Positions 7,374 to 11,483 of a DNA stretch of 11,483 bases are shown piece after piece. The stretch is from Collinsella aerofaciens (GTDB lineage Bacteria; Actinomycetota; Coriobacteriia; Coriobacteriales; Coriobacteriaceae). The notes beneath the pieces were generated by a model. It made no database searches, was not told where the DNA came from, and was given only the letters and a program-made list of their open reading frames with translations. The DNA is taken from positions 1-11,483 of the forward strand of contig RPYR01000110.1 in assembly GCA_008671285.1 (NCBI GenBank), written 5' to 3'. Within the stretch, counting starts at the first letter, position 1; each line of letters starts with the position of its first letter. The translations under genes and the position numbers were made by a program.

Positions 7374-7425
7374 AGTATACCCAATTTAGATGGCAGACTG
7401 ATGTTAAATAGCATCAGTCTGCCAT
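7374..7425 (-). promoter_or_regulatory. Candidate toxin-antitoxin promoter and operator dyad
   Basis: A perfect 14-bp inverted repeat, ATGGCAGACTGATG at 7390-7403 and its complement at 7412-7425, is separated by 8 bp. On the minus strand a TATACT box (7374-7379) follows, and no clear -35 is seen because the dyad occupies that position. The half-site end ACTGATGC is repeated immediately after TATACT on the minus strand. This fits autoregulation by a RelB-type ribbon-helix-helix antitoxin. The dyad could instead act as a weak terminator for the LOG-family gene ending at 7457, but no T-tract follows it. Confidence 0.45.
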
Positions 7426-7456
7426 TCACAATACTACAACGACAGGCACGCTCGCC

Positions 7457-8215
7457 CTATATCAACCCGCTCAGGGCGATGTCGACGGCCTCGTTGAGGT
7501 CGTCGGTGATGTGGACGAGGTCTGGATCGAGCGGGCTAATCATGCCGGCATCCATCACCGGGCCGTTGAGCCAGTCGAACAGGCCTTGCCAGTACTCGCT
7601 GCCCACCAGTACGAGCGGCATGCGCTTGACCTTGTGCGTCTGCACCAGCGTGAGCACCTCGAACATCTCGTCGAGCGTGCCGAAACCGCCGGGGAACACG
7701 ATGGCACCCGAGCTGTACTTAACGAACATGGTCTTACGCACAAAGAAGTAGCGGAAGTCCATACCCAGGTTCACGTATTTGTTGAGCCCCTGCTCGTGCG
7801 GAAGCTCGATACCCAAGCCGACCGACTTGCCGTTGGCACTCGCCGCCCCCCTGTTGGCCGCCTCCATAATGCCGGGGCCGCCGCCGGTGATAACCGCCAC
7901 GCCGCGCTGCGCGATCTTGCGGCCGACCGTGCGCGCCGCCTTGTAGAGCGGATCGGTCTTGGGCGTGCGGGCACTGCCGAAGATGGTCACCGCGGGCCCG
8001 AGCTCGGCAAGCGCGCCAAAGCCATCGACGAATTCTGCCTGAATACGAAGGACGCGCCACGGATCGGCATGCAACCAGTCGGTTGAATCTTCGGGCGCCA
8101 GCAGGTTGGCGTAGGTGTTGTCCTTAGGAATCATGGGGCCGCGCATGACCACGGGGCCGCGGCGGTACGTCTCGTCGTAGGCGGGCTCGCCCTCGACGTT
8201 CTCATTCTTAATCAT
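7457..8215 (-). CDS. LOG-family protein (TIGR00730), predicted nucleoside monophosphate phosphoribohydrolase
   Basis: Members of this Rossmann-fold family are related to the plant LONELY GUY enzymes, which release a base from cytokinin riboside 5'-monophosphate; many bacterial members have unclear substrates. The 252-residue protein carries the two family motifs, GGGPGIMEAANRGA (residues 111-124) and PGGFGTLDEMFE (175-186), the latter with the catalytic Glu. The roughly 70-residue N-terminal extension before the Rossmann domain (VTIFGSAR, about 76-83) makes it longer than the shortest members. The ATG at 8215 has AGGAG about 7 nt upstream. The frame is open to 8284, but that part runs through the terminator-like hairpin and is probably not translated. 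The older label lysine decarboxylase would be misleading. Confidence 0.9.
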   Translation of the reverse strand: MIKNENVEGEPAYDETYRRGPVVMRGPMIPKDNTYANLLAPEDSTDWLHADPWRVLRIQAEFVDGFGALAELGPAVTIFGSARTPKTDPLYKAARTVGRKIAQRGVAVITGGGPGIMEAANRGAASANGKSVGLGIELPHEQGLNKYVNLGMDFRYFFVRKTMFVKYSSGAIVFPGGFGTLDEMFEVLTLVQTHKVKRMPLVLVGSEYWQGLFDWLNGPVMDAGMISPLDPDLVHITDDLNEAVDIALSGLI

Positions 8216-8239
8216 GGGTGCTCCTATCGAAAATAGAAA

Positions 8240-8276
8240 CGGGCGGGATCGACGCCATGCGCCAAACACCCGCCCG
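8240..8276 (-). terminator. Terminator-like hairpin between tgt and the LOG-family gene
   Basis: An 8-bp GC-only stem, CGGGCGGG (8240-8247) and CCCGCCCG (8269-8276), encloses a 21-nt loop. On the minus strand it is followed by TTTCTATTTTCG. It lies downstream of the tgt stop (8426) and just upstream of the LOG-gene start (8215). It probably ends tgt transcripts, with partial read-through into the LOG gene possible. The T-rich tract is imperfect. Confidence 0.6.
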
Positions 8277-8425
8277 AACATCAACTATTCGGTATGGTAC
8301 CCACGATGCATAAAGTGCTTGCAAGCTATCGGTCAGCGGTCGCGCAGACGGTGTTAGTGAACGCGACGACCGATCGCCGCTTGGCCTTTACCGTTGCTCA
8401 CGCCTCGCAAGCGCGTCCGCAGCTC
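8277..8425. other. Short gene-free stretch downstream of tgt
   Basis: This stretch of about 150 bp lies between the tgt stop codon and the terminator hairpin. I see no convincing reading frame, RNA gene or promoter. The LOG-family gene would need its promoter here or within the hairpin, or would rely on read-through from tgt. Confidence 0.4.
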
Positions 8426-9565
<1,140 letters not shown>

Positions 9566-9602
9566 AAACTGGAACTCCTTGGTTGCGGTTCATACGCAAA
9601 CC

Positions 9603-9608
9603 ATTATA
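9603..9608 (-). promoter_or_regulatory. tgt: -10 box of the tgt promoter
   Basis: A perfect TATAAT on the minus strand sits 37 bp upstream of the tgt start codon, with no other gene between. The expected -35 position holds no good TTGACA match. A small CGGG-CAA-CCCG inverted repeat (9609-9619) abuts the box. The single strong element and its position make it the likely tgt promoter. Confidence 0.5.
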
Positions 9609-9651
9609 CGGGCAACCCGCAAAGAGCACCGACTCGACAGAAACTGGTGCA

Positions 9652-9701
9652 TTAAACGACCAGTCGTTGGGGACGTTCTTAAACGACTAGTCGTCGGGGA
9701 C
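9652..9701. repeat. Tandem pair of 23-bp units, 27-bp period
   Basis: Two direct copies, at 9652-9674 and 9679-9701, agree at 21 of 23 positions. Each contains a near or perfect palindrome (ACGAC-CA-GTCGT and ACGACTAGTCGT) followed by a GGGGAC tail. They overlap the left end of the larger inverted-repeat element described separately. Confidence 0.6.
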
Positions 9702-9818
9702 AATCTTCAGCGCCATCTTGCAAAGGAATGTCCCAATCTGCCGACACTTAGGGACTGTCCCCAAGTGCCGGCAAGAGTGTCCCTTATAGCTAGTCATTTA
9801 AGAACGTCCCCAACGACT
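9662..9818. repeat. 157-bp palindromic element with 29-nt inverted ends
   Basis: The left arm (9662-9690) and right arm (9790-9818) are inverted repeats matching at 28 of 29 positions, with core GTTGGGGACGTTCTTAAA. Nested inside is a second hairpin, with arms 9739-9755 and 9757-9773 matching at 15 of 17 positions around TAGGGACTGTCCC. Further GGGACA/TGTCCC pairs occur at 9697-9702 and 9729-9734. No open reading frame is carried. The architecture suggests a non-autonomous mobile or REP/MITE-like element. This is inference, because only one copy is in the window. Confidence 0.6.
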
Positions 9819-9902
9819 ACGAGATCATCTCCAACAGCCAAGGCAACGCCGATGCTCTGGCGACGTCAGCGAGCGGTCGCCAGGGCGAACAAATTGGCAT
9901 GA
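9819..9902. other. Remaining gene-free DNA between the palindromic element and the terminator
   Basis: This short stretch holds an 8-bp inverted repeat, CTGGCGAC/GTCGCCAG (9857-9864 and 9876-9883). Read from 9815 on the plus strand it gives a plausible-looking peptide (DYEIISNSQGNADALATS) with G/C-ending codons, but there is no start codon and a stop lies at 9791. It may be a remnant of a lost gene or chance. I see no functional gene. Confidence 0.3.
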
Positions 9903-9943
9903 AAAGAGGGCGGCATAGACCTTCTGGTCATGCCGCCCTCTTT
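9903..9943 (-). terminator. Strong intrinsic terminator downstream of the dehydrogenase gene
   Basis: AAAGAGGGCGGCAT (9903-9916) pairs perfectly with 9930-9943. The stem extends inward through GACC-TTCT-GGTC (9918-9929) after a single bulged base. On the minus strand the stem ends in CTCTTTTCATG, giving a short U-tract. It lies about 70 bp past the dehydrogenase stop and is the best terminator candidate for that gene. Confidence 0.75.
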
Positions 9944-9985
9944 GAATGACAAGTTGTCGCCCTGGTGACCGCGCAGCGTCGAGCC

Positions 9986-10013
9986 GTTACGCGGTTTGGA
10001 AAAACCGCGTAAC
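9986..10013. repeat. GTTACGCGGTTT palindrome at the dehydrogenase 3' end
   Basis: Two 12-nt arms, GTTACGCGGTTT (9986-9997) and AAACCGCGTAAC (10002-10013), form a perfect inverted repeat with a 4-nt loop, 2 bp beyond the stop codon of the dehydrogenase gene. No T-tract follows on either strand. One arm recurs at 3454-3465 in the same position relative to another stop codon, which suggests a dispersed repeat with a 3'-end role. Confidence 0.6.
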
Positions 10014-10015
10014 CC

Positions 10016-10816
10016 CTAAGGCCGCTGGCCCATGCCACCCTCGAGGGTGACGGTCTCGCCGTTCATGTACTTAAAGTCGGGACCGCAGCGCTGAACGACA
10101 ACGCGGCCGATCTCCTTCTCGACGTCGCCGTAGTGACCCGCCGGCGGCATGTGGACGTTGGCCTTGAACGCCTCGGGATAGGCATCCTGGAAGTTCTCGA
10201 GCGCAGCGGTCCAAGCAAGCGGGCACACGATGTTGACGTTGATGCCGTCCTTGCCCCACTCGTTGGCGGCAACGCGGGTCAGGCCGCGGATGCCCTCCTT
10301 GGCGGCGGCATAGCTGCACTGGCCATAATTGCCAAACAGGCCGGCGCCCGAAGCGAAGTTGACCACGGAGCCCTTGGTCTCCTTCAGGTGCGGATAGGCC
10401 TTCTGCATGTACAGGTAGGTGGCATACAGGCCAGAGTAAATGGCCAGGTTGAACTGATCCATGGTGTGATCGGCGATGGTCACGCCCGAGGCGCTGGCCT
10501 GAGCATTGTTGACGACGGCGTCGATGCGGCCGAACTCCTCAATGGCCTTGTCGATGACGTTCTGGACGACGGCCTCGTTGTCCTGACCAGCCGAGACATC
10601 GGCCTGAACAGGCAGAACCTTGACGCCGTACTCGGCCTCGAGAGACTCCTTGGCGGCCTCGAGCTTGGCGACGTTGCGGCCGGTGATGACGAGGTTCGCG
10701 CCCTCCTTGGCAAATGCGATATCGATGCCGTAGCCGATGGAGCCAGCGGAACCGTCCTTAAGCGTGGCCTTGCCGCCGCCGGTGACGATCACGGTCTTAC
10801 CAGTGAAAAGTCCCAT
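10016..10816 (-). CDS. Short-chain dehydrogenase/reductase (SDR), non-canonical classical-type
   Basis: This is a predicted NAD(P)-dependent oxidoreductase of 266 residues; the substrate is not identifiable. The Rossmann cofactor motif is extended: TGGGKATLKDGSAGSIGYG (residues 12-30) replaces the usual compact TGxxxGxG. Arg48 after the second strand hints at NADP(H). VADVS-type Asp73, then NNAQ (103-106, in place of NNAG), follow. Catalytic Ser156 and the YAAAK motif (Tyr169, Lys173) are intact. The position of the usual tetrad Asn appears to hold SG (128-129). Start ATG at 10816 has AAAGGA 6 nt upstream; the frame is open to 10864 without a better site. Annotation as a FabG-like 3-oxoacyl reductase or a hydroxysteroid dehydrogenase would be a guess. 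It stands alone, ending at a palindrome and a strong terminator. Confidence 0.88.
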   Translation of the reverse strand: MGLFTGKTVIVTGGGKATLKDGSAGSIGYGIDIAFAKEGANLVITGRNVAKLEAAKESLEAEYGVKVLPVQADVSAGQDNEAVVQNVIDKAIEEFGRIDAVVNNAQASASGVTIADHTMDQFNLAIYSGLYATYLYMQKAYPHLKETKGSVVNFASGAGLFGNYGQCSYAAAKEGIRGLTRVAANEWGKDGINVNIVCPLAWTAALENFQDAYPEAFKANVHMPPAGHYGDVEKEIGRVVVQRCGPDFKYMNGETVTLEGGMGQRP

Positions 10817-11110
10817 ACAAAGTCCTTTCAAATCGCGACGGGCACGCCCGCCGACTGCGCGCATCCAACTTCACGCGCCAAAAGCTGAAATGCAACTTTA
10901 GCTTCTTCAAGTGAAAAATAAAGCCCATGGCAGGCGAACGGCACCACGTCGTTCGGCGAAGGGATTGTCAAGTACAAACTGAATAAAGCGATCGAGTTAT
11001 TGCTATCAGATCGAGCCATCGAACACGTTTTGAAACTTTGCTGCGGCGCGCGGGATGTCGGCGCGAGACTTTATCATAGGGTGACAAACAACGATGAGGA
11101 GCACCTGCCT
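10817..11110. other. Divergent intergenic region between the dehydrogenase gene and the acidic ORF
   Basis: This stretch of about 290 bp separates two divergent genes and is more AT-rich than the flanking coding DNA. It should hold promoters for both, but no clear -35/-10 pair is visible. TATCAT at 11072-11077 on the plus strand is a possible -10 for the acidic ORF, and TTGACA on the minus strand (10965-10970) lacks a matching -10. An imperfect dyad CGAACGGC...GTCGTTCG lies at 10936-10956. A minus-strand frame of 63 codons (10828-11019) crosses it but has no ribosome binding site and atypical codons, so I do not call it a gene. Confidence 0.35.
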
Positions 11111-11483
11111 ATGACAGACGAGCTGGACCCCCAGACTCAACAGCATATTGATGATTCCGCCGACGTCACCGCAGATACTGCCGCTGTGACCTGCGATGGT
11201 ATCGACATCGACGACCCCATCTTGAACGAACGCGCTACGGCGGAAACCCCCTAAACAGAAAACGCCGATGAGCAAAACGCCGATGCGCCCGCTCAGGACG
11301 ACGCCCCTGTACAGGACTACGCCCCGCAAGCAGCGGGCCCCATCGAGGTGTCTTCGGAAGAAGAGCTCGATGCCGTCATTGACTAAATGATGGATGATGT
11401 CAAATCGATGAAAAACGCCGTCGCCGATGCCGATATTGATGCCGAGGAAGAGGAGGCCGCCGTGGCGGCCTCGACCTTTGTGC
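11111..11483 (+). pseudogene. Acidic Asp/Glu/Ala-rich ORF interrupted by two in-frame TAA codons (partial)
   Basis: From the ATG at 11111, preceded by GAGGAG at 9 nt, one frame reads as a continuous, strongly acidic, low-complexity protein through the window's right end. It is broken by TAA at 11252-11254 and again at 11384-11386. Codon choice and composition (GCC, GAC, GAT, GAG; Asp, Glu and Ala dominant) are unchanged across both stops, and no shift to another frame is needed. The first part is 47 residues; the middle ends in EVSSEEELDAVID; the third begins MMDDVKSMKNAVADAD, with two ATGs directly after the second stop. The first stop could be CAA or GAA changed by one base. The likeliest reading is a decaying gene, since TAA also ends three normal genes here. 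No family is recognised; it looks like an unstructured acidic region ahead of a domain outside the window. Confidence 0.6.

Noticed and set aside
7511..8086. Plus-strand open frames opposite the LOG gene and tgt (also 8294-8974 and 8975-9655)
   Set aside because: They mirror strong minus-strand genes and show no domain or ribosome binding site.
9815..9902. Possible gene remnant reading DYEIISNSQGNADALATS
   Set aside because: There is no start codon, it is under 40 codons, and it sits beside repeats. The evidence is too thin to call a pseudogene.
9652..10013. CRISPR array in the repeat-rich gene-free stretch
   Set aside because: There are only two tandem units with a 4-bp gap, no regular spacers and no cas genes.
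10133..10888. A 251-codon plus-strand open frame opposite the dehydrogenase
   Set aside because: It is antisense to an intact SDR gene, with composition expected from reverse reading.
10828..11019. A 63-codon minus-strand frame ending next to the dehydrogenase ribosome binding site
   Set aside because: Part of it looks protein-like (LEEAKVAFQLLAREVG), but there is no ribosome binding site and codon choice differs from every neighbour. It may be chance or a remnant.
11111..11483. Reassigned TAA codon
   Set aside because: TAA terminates pstS, the M20 peptidase, the HAD phosphatase and tgt at expected lengths, so it is a normal stop in this genome.

Overview
The window reads as chromosomal DNA from a GC-rich Gram-positive, most likely a gut member of the Coriobacteriia and probably Collinsella-like. 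This placement is inference. It rests on strong AGGAGG-type ribosome binding sites, G/C-ending codons, a DinJ/YafQ toxin-antitoxin pair, and families of short palindromic intergenic repeats. No search was run to confirm it. Almost every gene lies on the minus strand.

Layout from left to right. (1) Positions 1-3174 hold a high-affinity phosphate uptake operon, read right to left as pstS-pstC-pstA-pstB. The pstC/pstA and pstA/pstB junctions overlap, and pstB runs off the left edge. (2) Positions 3175-3467 hold the pst leader and a large palindromic repeat that also looks like the terminator of the next gene. (3) Positions 3468-5622 hold a minus-strand pair: an M20 metallo-dipeptidase and, upstream of it, a HAD-family phosphatase. 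(4) A divergent promoter region leads to a plus-strand DegV fatty-acid-binding protein (5779-6639). A second copy of the palindromic repeat follows it. (5) A RelB/DinJ-YafQ/RelE toxin-antitoxin pair (6733-7343) has a perfect 14-bp dyad near its start. (6) A LOG-family (TIGR00730) nucleotide-processing protein (7457-8215) and tRNA-guanine transglycosylase tgt (8426-9565) are separated by a terminator-like hairpin. (7) A gene-free stretch (9566-10015) is packed with repeats: a tandem pair, a 157-bp element with 29-nt inverted ends and a nested hairpin, a strong terminator, and a near-perfect palindrome. (8) A short-chain dehydrogenase of a non-canonical subtype spans 10016-10816. (9) At the right end, a plus-strand acidic reading frame starts with a good ribosome binding site but is interrupted by two in-frame TAA codons. 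It is probably a decaying gene.

The pst genes form one transporter: PstS captures phosphate outside the membrane, PstC and PstA form the channel, and PstB supplies energy by ATP hydrolysis. The other genes are housekeeping or accessory units and show no evident common pathway. I see no convincing new multi-gene system. The most unusual content is the intergenic repeat families, especially the pair of palindromes whose inner arms differ in sequence but keep pairing, and the interrupted acidic gene.
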